The notes beneath the pieces are model-generated. The model was not told where the DNA came from. It ran no database searches and saw nothing but the letters and a program-made list of their open reading frames with translations. A program made the position numbers and the translations under genes. From NCBI GenBank assembly GCA_025267735.1, contig CM046311.1, positions 27,695,399-27,759,398 of the forward strand: a stretch of DNA of 64,000 bases. The letters are read 5' to 3'. This DNA is from Mactra quadrangularis. Taxonomy: Eukaryota > Mollusca > Bivalvia > Venerida > Mactridae. Positions 31,818-43,553 of this stretch are shown here, in pieces (the first letter of the stretch is position 1; each line of letters begins with the position of its first letter).

Positions 31818-32067
31818 ACTAAACTAATTAATGCTGTATTTGAATATTGCTTGGATGAATTATATTAAATTTAACGGGGTATTTTCCCGACATATTATTT
31901 ATCAATTGTCAGTGAGAGTTTTTCACAATTAAATGGAAAATACGGACGCCGTAAAACTCGCTTTTCGTCAGCGATAAGGAAGGATATTTTTCCTTTTCAT
32001 CGGAAAGGAATGCATACATGGTCTCACTATTCAATTAATACGAACCTATATAAAAATATGGTCATAG

Positions 32068-32074
32068 GTATTAG
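32068..32074. repeat. Target duplication GTATTAG (left)
   Basis: Repeated at 32,177-32,183 around the 102-bp MITE. An extra shared G makes an 8-bp version possible. Confidence 0.65.
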
Positions 32075-32176
32075 CACAGGAGCTTGACATTTTATATTAT
32101 ACTACGAAAATTCCACTCTTACATATAATAAAAACACTAAGTTTCGTAGCATGATATGAAATGTCATGCTCCTGTG
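32075..32176. mobile_element. 102-bp MITE with 35-bp inverted repeats, hAT-like duplication
   Basis: Left arm CACAGGAGCTTGACATTTTA and right arm GAAATGTCATGCTCCTGTG are inverted partners of about 35 bp with a few mismatches. They are flanked by GTATTAG, or GGTATTAG if the outer base is counted. An 8-bp duplication and CA-starting ends fit hAT MITEs; the assignment is tentative. Confidence 0.75.
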
Positions 32177-32183
32177 GTATTAG

Positions 32184-33408
32184 TTAGCTTAGTTCGTGAT
32201 TTGTTTGTGTAAACTGAATATAAATACATTTGGCAATGATTTAGTCTCCTAAAAAAACGTCTTTTTCTGATATTATGTGATATCCATTCTTCGGACTCGC
32301 CCTATATGTAACCCTATAAAAGCCATGGACTGGTTCATGTAACAGATTACCTAAGTTTAAAAACATCTTGAAAGGTAATTCAACTATCGAGCTATATGTT
32401 AGTGTGTTAAACAAATGAGTATAGTAAGCATAGTGAATTCAATGCATTTTTGACATCTATTTTTTTCTCACGATCTATAGATCAGTTTGTCTTTGAATAT
32501 TATTTCTTAGCAAAATTCTAGAAACCGGCTGGTAATATATAAATATAACAAACACAACCAAATCTGTGAACCAGTAACTTCAATAATAAAGTGATTTACA
32601 AAGCACATGTGTTTAACTTGCCAGTTCTCCGATATTGATCAAGGGAAACAACCCATGCACACCTACATATTGTTTCATCTCATATGAATTCCCATTTGTA
32701 TCAGCTTTTGCTTGCATCATGTATTTTGTCAGGCAAATGGTTCATATAAGGAAACTTGATTACCACCTTTGACCCGTAACACATGTCTCATATAGACTAT
32801 GTATTGTTATATTACCGTAAGATTTACCTTAGAACGTTGACAAACCATCGTATTATTATGAAGTAAATTCTACAACCGAAATGCAGTTATATCACTCGTT
32901 AGTGCTTTTAACTTAGAACAATAATATCCAACAAGTAAAAAATTGCAGCGAAATGCAGCAATGTGATTGTCTCGGCAAACAAAAAACATTTAAGTATAAT
33001 CTAAAGGTAACTCAAAAAAGCATTATATTGAATTGTCATGTTAACTGTTTAGGTTTCAGTAATAAAAAGGTAACTTGTTATAAAACATTTTCTTGTTCAT
33101 ATGTAACATTTTCGTTCCCAGAGCCCAGTAAGATTTTCTAGTTAGATTGAGAATCTTGATAACCTCGGGTACGACAATGGTCTGGATCTAGACATCCACT
33201 TTATGCCGACAGGATGTTTGGTTTCAGTTGGATTTATCTCCAAAAATTCATATTTGCATGACGCATAAAAAGATCGGCAAAATGGAAAGCATACTCTTTC
33301 ACAACTGAAGCTATTTACATTAAATATGGTTTCTGTTCAATCAAGTGCCTTTGTCAAATTGTACACAAAAATACTTTTTTAAATACATCCGATAAGTTTC
33401 AAATTTTT
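32184..33408. other. No gene recognised
   Basis: AT-rich, with no coding or repeat signal that I can support. Confidence 0.4.
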
Positions 33409-34701
33409 AGCTCGACTTTTCGAAGAAAATGAGAGCTATTGCTATCACTTTTGCGTCGGCGTTGGCGTTGACGTTGGCGTCGGCATTGGCGTTGATTGTC
33501 AGGTTCAAGTTTTTTTAAACTCATATCTTCAACACTATGCAAGTTATTTTATTAAAAGTTTGTATACTTTTTTAGTGGGACTATATTAATCATACTGTAA
33601 AAGGGGATAACTATGGATGAATTATTTTTTTAGTTATTGCCCTTTTATTCTTAGAATATTGCAAAATATGAGGTTAAAGGTTTTTTATATGTAGAATATC
33701 ATCAATTCTGATCAAGATATTTGACTTAAAGTTTGTATACTTATTTGTCGGTACGATATCTACAGGACTATGAAGGGACGTACCTGTGGATAAATTATTT
33801 TTGGTGTAATAGCCCTTTTATACTTAAAAACAGTTTAAATATATGGTTAAAAATGTTCCTATATGGAATATCTTTAAAACTAATCAAGATATTTGACTTT
33901 GTTTTAATTATCGGTACTATATCTTCACAACTATTAAGGGAGGTAACTGTGGGTGAATTATTTTCCCTTTATACTTAAACATTTAGGATTTAAATTTGTT
34001 CTAATGGGATATTTTATTACTTTCAAATATATTTAAAAGTTGGAATATTTTTTTCATTAGTTCTTCACCTATCGGACTATAAAGGAAATAACTCTGGATG
34101 CATTACTTTCCGAGTTATTTCACTTTATACTTTAATATTTAAGATTAAAGTTTGCTCAAAATGAATATTTTTTGTTTGATAGAAAGTTAGTATGCTTTTT
34201 CATCAGTACTACATCTACTCGACTACAAAAGGATGTAACTCTTGATGAATTATTTTTGGAGTTGTAAAACTTTTCATTTTAATTAGGGTTAAAGTACTTT
34301 AAACTGAAATATTTTCAATACTCATCAAGATATTTTAATGACAGTTTGTATGCTTATTCATCAGTACTACATCTACAGGACTAAAAAGGGACTAACTCTT
34401 GATTATTTTTGGAGTTATTACCCTTTACTTTAATGTTGAAGTTTGTTTAAATTGAAGTATTAATATTTCCTTATAAAGATATTTAAATGAAAGTAGGTAT
34501 GCTTATTCATTGATACTACGTCTACTTAACTTTGAAGGGATGTTATTATGAATGAATGTTTTAGGAGTTATGCCCCTTTTATATTTTACAAATATGAATT
34601 GGTAATTCTTGTTTGACTGATTTATTTATTTTCAAAAATTAAGTCCTGTCTTGAAATCATTTTTGTTTGAAGATAAGCCTAGCCATGGACAAAACACTCA
34701 A
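33409..34701 (+). mobile_element. Tandem-cored element (HINE/pearl-like), 3' end missing
   Basis: Begins AGCTCGACTTTTCGAAGAAA, then a GTCGGCGTTGGCGTTGACGT repeat. Continues collinear with 1-1,465 through the tandem units of about 175 bp to GCCATGGACAAAACACTC at about 34,701. There copy 1 goes on with the 3' hairpin box and this copy breaks off into the GGGAAT-rich sequence. Loss of the 3' end suggests truncation or insertion of the next feature at that point. Confidence 0.65.
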
Positions 34702-34985
34702 ATTTGCCAATTCTCATGGGAAAATGACTCTCATCCATGGGAATTTCAGAATTCCCATTTAGAGAAAGTGGATTTTCTACCATGGGAATATTCTCCTATT
34801 TCTAATTTCATTTATAAAGCACATAGCTTACAGATTTGGCATCAAAATGAGGTTCTCATAACAATAACAATAATGTCAAAAAATATTTTAGAAGCCCAAT
34901 ACTAAAAAATTCCCATATTCAAGAATGGTAGAATTCTCCCGTGGGAGAAATCCCTTATTTAAAATGGGAGAAATCCCATATTTTA
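34702..34985. repeat. TGGGAAT/ATTCCCA word cluster
   Basis: Spaced, partly inverted copies of TGGGAATT/AATTCCCA (for example TGGGAATTTCAGAATTCCCA at about 34,738), CCATGGGAATATTCTCC, and TTCTCCCGTGGGAGAA near the right end. It sits exactly where the tandem-cored element breaks off, so it may be a separate insertion. Confidence 0.5.
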
Positions 34986-35782
34986 AATAATTTAAATAAT
35001 TGCCGTAAACGACGTCATTGACCCCGACACATAGTCTGTGATTTTTACACATTGTATATTATATTGAACGGCTTTATAAAATAATTCATATCAAGTATTA
35101 TGCTATGTTCTACTAAGGTGTCTGTATTTCCATATATATATTCAGTATACTCTAAAAGTCCTTCTGAAAAAAACTGATCATGCATACTGCATTCTATTTA
35201 ACTTGAGTTAGAGTTTATATCATTATTTGCGCGTGGAATTCACGTCACACAGGTGTTTATTTATGTTAGATAAACCTCACTTACGTGTAAACATCAGGAA
35301 GATTACTACAGAGACCAAAGAGGTATAGAAATGACTTGTAAAAGATATGTCTTTACTTCTGAATATTTCAATTACCGCATTGGTAATTTATAAATGTGTG
35401 TACATTATGTTCTATTATATTTCAACGGAATAGAGATTTGCTTCAGTACTTTATTGGGTCCCTTGTAGAGTTTCTATTGTGCTCATTTATGAACTTTTAT
35501 TGTGATGTGTTGATGCTCCAGTAAAAAATCACTAAACTTAGTTAATGCGGTGAAACGGAAATAATATTGATTGTTAAATTAATCTTATTCTTATTGTTCA
35601 TCAGACCAAAGACCACGTAGGTAACGATCACATAGCGTCTTTAAACACGTTTTGATTAGGTTAAAAGTAACCTATGTTAAGATTTGAGTTGACTTTGAGT
35701 CAATTTCATATTTTGCAATTGATAAAAACGCGATTGTATCACGGACATAGTCGTGCAATTTCAAACAATAATTAACTAAATA
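34986..35782. other. No gene recognised
   Basis: AT-rich, no support for a gene. Confidence 0.4.
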
Positions 35783-35939
35783 AGACAGTTGTCTGTCACT
35801 AACGGAAGTATGTGCCTAGTAACTGTTTAAAAGCCTAATCCAGAGATTAATCCAGATACCTTTCCAGAATAGTAAGTACGGAGGCTGACCGCCGTTATAT
35901 GACCAATCTATGTGTTACTACCGGATTAAACCCAACAAG
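35783..35939 (+). mobile_element. tRNA-SINE body/tail fragment
   Basis: GACAGTTGTCTGTCACTAAC, GTGCCTAGTAACTG, AATCCAGAGATTAATCCAG, GACCGCCGTTATATGACC and ATTAAACCCAACAAGG follow the order of the 18,405 family, plus orientation. The tRNA head is missing. Confidence 0.65.
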
Positions 35940-36344
35940 GGAAGAGGAGTTTGAGAGTCATCGTGAGAGATAGTTTGTATTTGAAAAAATCTAATTGTCG
36001 CTTTTATATTATGTTTGAAGTTACCAGTAAATGTATAGGGATTCGCTACTCGTGATAGTAGAAAAAAACTTATTTAGAGATATAATGTTGTTTGGTTGTT
36101 GTTTCCGTTTGTTACTAAACAAAAATATTTGCAGACCAATCATACCATTCTTAAGAATCAATTTAATGTTTAAAATCACCAGAGACATAGCTTATACAAT
36201 ACAACATGTTTGTATTCTTTCATTCCCAATACCATTCATATGATTTATGTTTTGAATGTTAACTAATAGGCATTATGACTTCTTGTTATTTTGTAGCCTT
36301 TTATTGATATATCTACTATCAAACCATGTTAAACTGGTCACCAC
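35940..36344. other. No gene recognised
   Basis: A 70-codon frame (36,031-36,243) has no supporting signal. Confidence 0.35.
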
Positions 36345-36499
36345 CATGAAGTGTAGATGTCACTAACTGACGGAAATATTTGCTAGTAACTGGTTTGCAG
36401 CTTAACCCAGTGATTAAGTATTTCCAGGAAGGATGAGTAGGGTTGACTGACCACCGTGAAATGAAATATACCATGTGTCGCTACGGTGGTAAACCCAAC
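36345..36499 (+). mobile_element. tRNA-SINE body/tail fragment
   Basis: GTCACTAACTGACGGAAATA, GCTAGTAACTGG, TTGACTGACCACCGTGAAAT, GTCGCTACGGTGGTAAACCC: the same family and orientation as 35,783, headless. Confidence 0.65.
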
Positions 36500-37114
36500 T
36501 CAAGAAAAAGATGAGAGTCCGCTGTAGTTGAGAAAATTGTAATGGCTGTAGTTTATAGACAGTTATACAGTAAAAATGTTATTGCAGTATACAGTGTAAG
36601 TTAATAGTTCTACCATTGGACGACTGCACTGAAAGATGACTTTTAAGTGTGGTCATACTATATTATTGACCTAACATACAATATATTATCTGATTATACA
36701 AGTTTTGTTATATTTATCTAAATTATGATAAATTACTAAATAAAACATCACTTCCATTTAAAGGATATAATACTATAGAGATAATTTCAACATGCCATTC
36801 ATCATCATTGGTACTTCAAATATATCTTCAATGTTTCATAAGATTTTGTCTTAAAGGTACATGCTCATAGACTTTGTTATTTTTTTATATTCTAAAAATG
36901 CTTGTCAGTATCCGTCTTTTTACTCCCGTGTTTAATGAGTTTAATGCCGAGCAATATATTGTCATTAACCAATTCTGGTCGACCCTTCCACAATACGTCA
37001 ACTTCTTCATATACCTTAGTTATTTAGAAACATTGATAGATTGTCATTGTGTTAAGTATTTGAATTCCTCATGTTTCAAAACGAAATGACTCTCGAGTGA
37101 GATAGATATATAAT
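36500..37114. other. No gene recognised
   Basis: AT-rich with no feature supported. Confidence 0.4.
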
Positions 37115-38293
37115 ACAAGAGGGCCATGATGACCCTTTATCTATCACCTGAGTACCATTGGTGCATACATGAACAGAGTAAAATATATCAATTTTTGTAA
37201 TGCTTTATCACACTTTCATCGCATCAAATGCTTCAATGTAGGCTTTATATAGGAAGATGACATGTACATATTTTTATATAGCTACTTAAATTTTTGTACT
37301 TTAAACCTTAGATTTTTAAATTAAAAAAGTAAGGGATGAAAAACATGCATACAGCCCTTTTCACACGAGAAGTATGTGTGCGGCCCTTGTAAGGGCCTTT
37401 AATCCCTTATCTTTTTTATATTTTTGAACCTAAGTAAGTAAGGGATAAATAGCGCGCATACAGCCCTTTTTAGGGCTACTCTTATGAAGAGTATGCGTGC
37501 GGCCCTTATCAGGGCCGTTCACCCCTTTCCTCTTTTTGCATTAAAGATAGGTTAGGAAACTTAGATTTTTGTGAATATGGGTCGCCGCGGCGGTCAAAAT
37601 TTTTTTGTATATGACCGACGGTTTAAATAAACACACTCGTCGTCGTCACACAATTTTTCCATATTTGGGCTGTGACCTAGGTTTTGAACCCACGTGACCA
37701 ATATTCAAACCTGACCTAAAAATCAACAAAACAAATGATCTGACAAACTTCCAGGATATTTGGATAAAAAGTAGCCACTAGAGTGTTAACACGATTTTTC
37801 TTTTTTAGCTCCTGTGACCTATTTTCTCATCCGAGATGACCCATCTTCGAACTCATCCAAGCTAGACTAACATCCTGAACAAGTTTGATGCCAATAGTGA
37901 CTATTGAGTACAAGATGTGACCACTAGAGTGTTCACAAGGTTTTACCATATTTGTGCTGTGTGCCCTAGTTTTAGACTCCAAGTAAACCACATTCGAACG
38001 TGACCTAGATATTATCAAAACAGTCTTTCAGACTAATTTCTAGGATATTTCGATCAAAACAGTAGCCACTACAGTGTTAACAAGTTTTTTCTATTTTTAG
38101 CTCCTGTGACCTAGTTTTTCATCCGAGATGACCCATGTTTGAACTCATTCGAGCATAGACAAGCATCCTCACAAAGTTTAAAAATAATTGAGCCTAAAAT
38201 GTAACCACTAGAGTGTTCACAAACAATTGTGACGGACGCCGGACATTCAACGATCCTAAAAGCTCACCCTGAGCTAGCTCAGGTGAGGTTAAA
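37115..38293 (-). mobile_element. Tandem-cored, hairpin-ended element (HINE/pearl-like), full copy
   Basis: Left end ACAAGAGGGCCATGATGACC (hairpin GGGCC..ACCC), then TATCACCTGAGT. Right end GAGCTAGCTCAGGTGAGGTT, then AAAA. Read on the minus strand it starts TTTTAACCTCACCTGAGC and ends in hairpin plus CTCTTGT, as at 8,557-9,230. The core has a two-copy repeat of about 115 bp (37,328-37,545: AAGTAAGGGAT, CATACAGCCCTTTT, GTGCGGCCCTTRT). It then has three diverged units marked by GACCACTAGAGTGTTCACAA and CTCCTGTGACCTA. Non-coding. Confidence 0.68.
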
Positions 38294-38997
38294 ATCCATG
38301 ACACACACTGAAATCATCTACAGCATTGCCATCGTCGGTAACCACAGTACTTTCTTCCGTTACGATCTATACGTAATGTGGGCAATCTGACTGGCAAACT
38401 CTCGTTTTCATGAAAATGCATGAGACCAATCTTCTCCCAATGAAATTGCATGTTACAATTAAATACTTTTCAATATCAATGACGTGACGTAATTTCATTG
38501 GCTAGTTTTCCGCAGTAGTCTCCTTGCAAACCCAATAAAACTGCCTCATTAATTATTCATGATTACGAGATTTTCCTAACAAAATGGCCTACGTTACATA
38601 ACGCAACATAGCAAAGTACTGTATCGTGAGATAACTCGACGATGCACCATTGCTAACGTGGTATGTTTTATTTATAAAATCGCCATCGTTTCAAGTTGTA
38701 TATCAGTTTGCTCTGAAATTTTCATCATCAACACTGGTCGACTGCTTTTAAAATGGTTCTATTGCAATTTTAGAGTTTCAGAAAAAAATGGTATTAAAAA
38801 GAAATCAGCTTTAAGTGATGTCTGTATGTTTTAGGTTTCCTTCAGAGAAAGCATTATACACATAAACAATTATATACATTGTCCGTCAAACTTCTTGGAC
38901 TTAAGGGACATTAGAAAAAACTGATCAACATACCTGAATCCTTATATAAATGTAATTTGGTATTTTTACTGTTTTCTGAAACTCTAAAAACTATTTA
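38294..38997. other. No gene recognised
   Basis: AT-rich, no coding support. Confidence 0.4.
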
Positions 38998-39295
38998 CGT
39001 TTGCGAACTGTCGACCGTTTAATAGTTTCGAGTGTTTCCTGTGCGTGCTCTGATGTCACGCTATGCAATACTGATACTATTGATACTGTTTATGAAAATC
39101 TACAGTCATATACATGTTGCCAGTATGACATTGTCAAACGAATATATTTGCAAAACTATTTTCGTGTTCTTTTTTCCTCCGAAAGAACTGTTATACTGGT
39201 AGAGAAACATTTATTTCGGTGTCGGTGATAATGACGCCAGGAAACAGTTCAAAACACTCTCCCCTCCACCTCGGGCCAACAGTTTGACTGCTCCA
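38998..39295. repeat. Relative of the 10.3-10.8 kb repeat family
   Basis: TGCGAACTGT at the left and GAAACAGTTCAAAACACTCT, CCTCGGGCCAACAGTTTGAC at the right share words with the repeats at 10,325-10,415 and the hairpin at 10,711. Probably a decayed member of the same element family. Confidence 0.4.
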
Positions 39296-39786
39296 AATTA
39301 ACATATGGAATGTAAAATGGTTTAAATTATTTTTATAAAAGATAGCAAACTCTGTTTTCAATATTTCGGCCGAAGCCTTTATCAAGAAATTATTTCATAA
39401 ATCAATGATTTAAATGGTTTAAATTATGTTTTTATAAACTACATTTGTATTTATGTTGATTTATATTGCTCAAATGTCTTGTGTCTTTTTCTCTTAGATA
39501 TGAGTAGAATTTTCATAAAAGTAGTTTGTCAAAGACCTGTTATAAGGCTGTGTTGCCTGCAGTAAACTGAAAACAACATCAGTATATGTCTTATAGAAAC
39601 CGTTGTATACGTACATGATGGCATTAGGATCAAAAGTAGCAGAAAGATAATATAACTGATAATACTCATGTTAAATAAAAATTATACGAAACATATAAAT
39701 GGTTATTATTAACTAACATTAAATTGTTACATTAGTAACTAATTGAAATATTAAAAAACACGGCTACAGCACAAAATTACAAGGAG
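39296..39786. other. No gene recognised
   Basis: AT-rich with no supported feature. Confidence 0.4.
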
Positions 39787-39910
39787 CTGGCGTAGCCGAG
39801 AGGTTGCGACGTCGGATTGGTTATTATTGGATAGCTAACTTAGTGTTGGTTTAAATCACATCCATAACACACCTGCAGCAAAGAACCTTATCCTTACTTG
39901 CTTTGTTCCT
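39787..39910 (+). mobile_element. Possible SINE with Leu/Ser-tRNA-like head
   Basis: CTGGCGTAGCCGAGAGGTTG resembles an A box of class II tRNAs. The B box is not intact. Followed by CATAACACACCTGCAGCAAA and GGCGCTTGGAAGCAG. Eroded, with no related copy in the window. Confidence 0.4.
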
Positions 39911-40660
39911 GGCGCTTGGAAGCAGATTTTAGAATGATTATGTAAATTGTAAGAACTTGTTTCACAACCGAGCTACAATAAATCAGTATAGACCATGCAC
40001 AAAAATTGTATAAAAGGTAACCTTTTCTTCGACTTAATCTAAATCTAGGATAGACCAGGTTCATGGATTAACTTATCATTAATTTCACGACGTTCATAAA
40101 ATATATTCACTGACTGGTGCTGAGAAAATCCTATCACTAAAACGATTTATTCTACTTTCTAGTTTGTGTCACTATTCCATATATAGCATTGTCACTTCTA
40201 ATCGTTCATTCGGTCCCTGTGATATATGGTGCCTTCAAACGTTCGTATGTTATCCTTGAATTATTAAACAATGTAAAATTATAGATCAATGTTCGCAGTA
40301 TAACCAACAATGTGCGCTTAGGGTTACCATGTAAAACTATTCAATGATTTTGAAGGAAATCGTATTTTTTCATTTATCTGAAAGCATAGGCATGTTTTAA
40401 TTCAATGAAAACAGAGTATAAAGTGATGAATATTTAATAATTTATTTCAAAAGCATGTCTATTGTCCTAGGACAAACTTTTAAATATATTATCTGCTGCC
40501 AAAATGTATTCCCTCATGCAACAAATGTAAAACTTTTAATATTTAATAGTTTTTTTGAAAAGATTCGATAAATAGAATATTAAGAATCATTATAAAACTC
40601 TATCAAAACATAAATGACTCAAATTCATTCCGTCATATGAGAAATAATTATCTACATTCA
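39911..40660. other. No gene recognised
   Basis: AT-rich; nothing supported. Confidence 0.4.
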
Positions 40661-40860
40661 TTAAAGCCCCATTATTAAAAGTAACCTTGTCTATGGACTG
40701 CAAGAAAGTAGTATTTTGCTACTCTTAACTACTCTTATAAAAGAACTTAATTTAAATGCAATTATCGCTAAAAAAGGTTTGTTTTAATGTGTTTCAAAAT
40801 TAAGTAGACTGAAACTTAAAATAGAATTTGGTTTTTAATACTTTATGTGACTATAGAGAA
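40661..40860. repeat. Dispersed repeat pair, copy 1
   Basis: AAAGCCCCATTATTAAAAGT, AACCTTGTCTATGGA and the AT-rich tail match 52,661-52,860 (AAGCCCCATTTTTTAAAGTA, ACGCCGTCTATAGA) weakly in the same order. Confidence 0.4.
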
Positions 40861-41189
40861 TTTTACAACGTGAACGCAGTGGATAGATAACTGGCCGCTG
40901 TGTTTTCACTAAATTTATTGAACCTTATACACTTATCAAAACTGGAAATTATACATGTATATTTGGGTTCGTATCTAAGTAAGTGTTTGTCACATGGTTT
41001 AAAGACGAATCATTATTATTATGTTTATTTCATACAAAAACGAAAGATTTAACAAGTAATTACAAAAACATCACAGGGTGTGAAAATGTCAAAGTAACAA
41101 AATGAGGATTGCGATTTGCGTGACTAAGTGAATGTGATAAAATGATAGTGGAATTCGGGTAAATTTGTCAACGATTCTCTCTCTCTAAT

Positions 41190-41660
41190 AACATGTGTGG
41201 CATCCATGGCTGTTAGGAACTGTTTGGTATTGCGTTCTAACGGATCTCTTATACTGATGGAAAAGATTCTGACATATTCCTGCCCACTCGCGCACAATCC
41301 TTCCGCGTGGCTCAGTTAGGGGTTGGACTGCAACACCACGACATACACGGCGGTTCAATTTATCCCATGCGTGTTATTCTATGTTAAGCTACACATTTCG
41401 GCGGTATTCACATCAGCGTGATGTTGTTGTCATGCAGTTATTCTGTTGTCGCTCTTGCGGTGCGAGCTGGCGCACCATCCATTTTAACAACCCATTAGCT
41501 ATTTCTCACTGTTCTATCGATAGCCTGCCCATTTTGTGTTTTTGGATGTGTGGATCGTTATACTGTCCACAGCGACTATGTGCAATTTTGATTCAAGCTA
41601 GTCACGATTTCCTCGAGCATTTAATGAATTTCATCGATTTACGGTCCGACGCGCTGGTTA
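41190..41660 (-). pseudogene. Decayed Tc1-like transposase, C-terminal part
   Basis: The minus strand yields, across stops and frameshifts, the typical C-terminal words of Tc1-type DDE transposases. From about 41,490 downward it gives GAPARTARATE, a stop, LHDNNITLM, and after about 41,370 WDKLNRRVCRGVAVQPLTEP, RGRIVREWAGICQNLFHQYK, then RSVRTQYQTVPNSHGCHT. In the family these match the segment with the second catalytic Asp, the 'W-D-x-L-x-R-R-V' block and the 'N/D-S-H-G-G-H-T' end. The catalytic region is broken by stops at the expected 'W-P-x-x-S-P-D' site, so no active enzyme is encoded. The open frame on the plus strand (41,381-41,665) is only its antisense. Confidence 0.78.
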
Positions 41661-41794
41661 GGTGACTTTCAAAAAAGGACTACGCAGTAATAATTGAAAT
41701 ATAGTCAATAGCAGATGTACAAAATTTCGTTAAAAAATACTAGTTAATAAAAAAGTTATACACAATCGAAAATTTGACAATTATGTCAATTTTC

Positions 41795-41872
41795 CTCCCC
41801 GGGTGGGATTCTCGGGACACGAGATTCCAAATCCCAAGTGCTCTACCAACTGCGCTATCGACTCAGTTGATT
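41795..41872 (-). mobile_element. tRNA-like SINE head, third type
   Basis: On the minus strand GTCGATAGCGCAGTTGGTAG followed by AGCACTTGGGATT (A box and anticodon-arm-like region) and CCCGAGAATCCCACC (weak B box). The B box has lost the GGTTCGA core, so it is not a functional tRNA gene. No body could be delimited. Confidence 0.5.
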
Positions 41873-42806
41873 AGGTAAATAACGTATGAGCAGTATGTTA
41901 CGAAGTATATATAACTTTATTTCCTCCAGATTTGAAGAATAACATGAATAAATTAATTATAGTAAAAATTATTGTGGCAGGCATGATCAAATTTTCACAA
42001 ACGTTTATTTCATTGCTTTCCAGAAGAACGTGAGTAAAGTTTTGACAATAGTTAGTGTTTGGCACGATTGTGATCGTTTTTTTCAAAGTCTAAACGAATG
42101 TAAGAATTATATCCCTGGTGAAACCATTATGTATAGACAAAATATTTATGCCACAAAGACGTTAAATACAAAAAAATGCGTTGAAATGTGGATTCTTTAA
42201 TTACTTAAAGTTTCAAAAACGTAAATCATGCTTTAAAATAGTTACTGTCTGAGTCTTCAAATGCCTTTTTTCTAAACAATGACAGTACTCATACGTTGGT
42301 ATGGTTTTTACGAAGAAGATTTTGTGAAAGAAATGTTGTATGTGAGTGTATAGGTAGACAAATCATGGTGTGTGATATATTTACTACAGACTTTGTTGAT
42401 TGCTTGTTAACATGGTATAATATCTGTTACTCTTCAATGTCAAACTGTCGAATATATTTCTGTAAAGTCATGGTTTGTATCAGTTTGCTTTGTAATGCTG
42501 TGTTATTTTAAGCCTTCATGTGTTGATTCTTTTTGGTTAGGTTTAACACGAAATTATGGTCATTTTACGGAGGCTAGCTAACTAGTGCGTACAAAATAAC
42601 AAAACGTGTTTGGGTAAACATAATCAATTTCAGAGGTAGGCAGGGGTTTGTTTTTTTTAACAAGAATCCGAATCTGGATTACCGATCATGATTGTGATTC
42701 AGTCGGTTTTTTTTAAATATAATCATGAGAATGTTCTCTAATCATAATTATCAAGCTCCAAGCTCGATCAAAATACAATCAAAGATGGCAGATCTTACTC
42801 TGACAG
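41873..42806. other. No gene recognised
   Basis: AT-rich. Words like ATCATGATTGTGATT and AATCATAATTATC recur at 42,690-42,750 and again at about 43,150-43,190 without a clear unit. Confidence 0.35.
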
Positions 42807-42884
42807 CATTCGGAACTACCTCGGCAATCTTCTACGCAGATAAACCTATGTCTTTGTAGATAATCGCCGAGGTTGTTCCGAATG
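42807..42884. mobile_element. Hairpin MITE core (CATTCGGAACWACCTCGGC arms)
   Basis: Left arm CATTCGGAACTACCTCGGCA with ATCTTCTAC and right arm GTAGATAATCGCCGAGGTTG with TTCCGAATG are inverted partners of 29 bp with 2-3 mismatches and a 20-bp loop. The right arm has a relative at about 52,216-52,240 (GATCGCCAAGGTTGTTCCGA). Confidence 0.7.
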
Positions 42885-43423
42885 AACTGACAGCAGAGCC
42901 TTCGCATGTTGACACCATAAGGGTTCGTTGAAAATCTTGGAAGAACCCCAAAGAAACCCCTAACAACTACGAAACCCTCAAATAAAGCGTAGAAAACTCT
43001 TTAAATCCAAGGATCAACTATAGATACGCATTAAATTGAAAATTGTTAAATTTTGTAATTATGTGAAGTATGTTTGAAAAGAATGAAGATGAAATATAGC
43101 AATATTAAAACAATAAGTCAAATCAAGATGTTTTATTATCATTAATATCGTGATTAAGATTGTATGCTTAATCAGAATCATAATTTCAGAAATAAAACAC
43201 ACGCATGTCGATTAAACCACCACCCCTTGGTCAAACATGCTTGTAAAGTTGTAATAGTAGACCCCTTTATTATTTAACCAACAAGACACTCATAAACATT
43301 ATTATGCTTTTGTCATCCTGAGCATTACCTGTCGAAGATTAGTTCATTGGATTGTTTATATAAACAGTGTTATATTTTTTTGTTCGAATCATATAACCTA
43401 AGGTAGTTTCCTTGATTATTGTT
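42885..43423. other. No gene recognised
   Basis: AT-rich; nothing supported. Confidence 0.35.
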
Positions 43424-43482
43424 AACAACTAGTACTCACCCACCATATAAAAATTTGTTGGTCATAGGTTAGTACTAGTTGT
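43424..43482. repeat. Short inverted repeat AACAACTAGTACT...
   Basis: AACAACTAGTACTCACCCACC is mirrored by GGTTAGTACTAGTTGTTT. The core CTAGTACTCACC recurs in the terminus of the 43,554-43,990 element. Confidence 0.55.
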
Positions 43483-43553
43483 TTCATGTATTGTTACCTA
43501 GTTAGCCAATTGATAACTTGCCAAAGCTATTATGGTCATTTAACGACTGTCTG

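Noticed and set aside
31610..31868. Frames of 67-68 codons on both strands
   Set aside because: They lie over a tRNA-derived SINE.
34651..34905. 84-codon frame rich in W/E/F
   Set aside because: Arises from the TGGGAAT/ATTCCCA word cluster at the broken end of a transposable element.
41381..41665. 94-codon plus-strand frame
   Set aside because: Antisense of the decayed Tc1-like transposase.
41795..41872. Functional tRNA gene on the minus strand
   Set aside because: The B box is degenerate (CCCGAGAATCCC) and no full cloverleaf could be made; treated as a SINE head.
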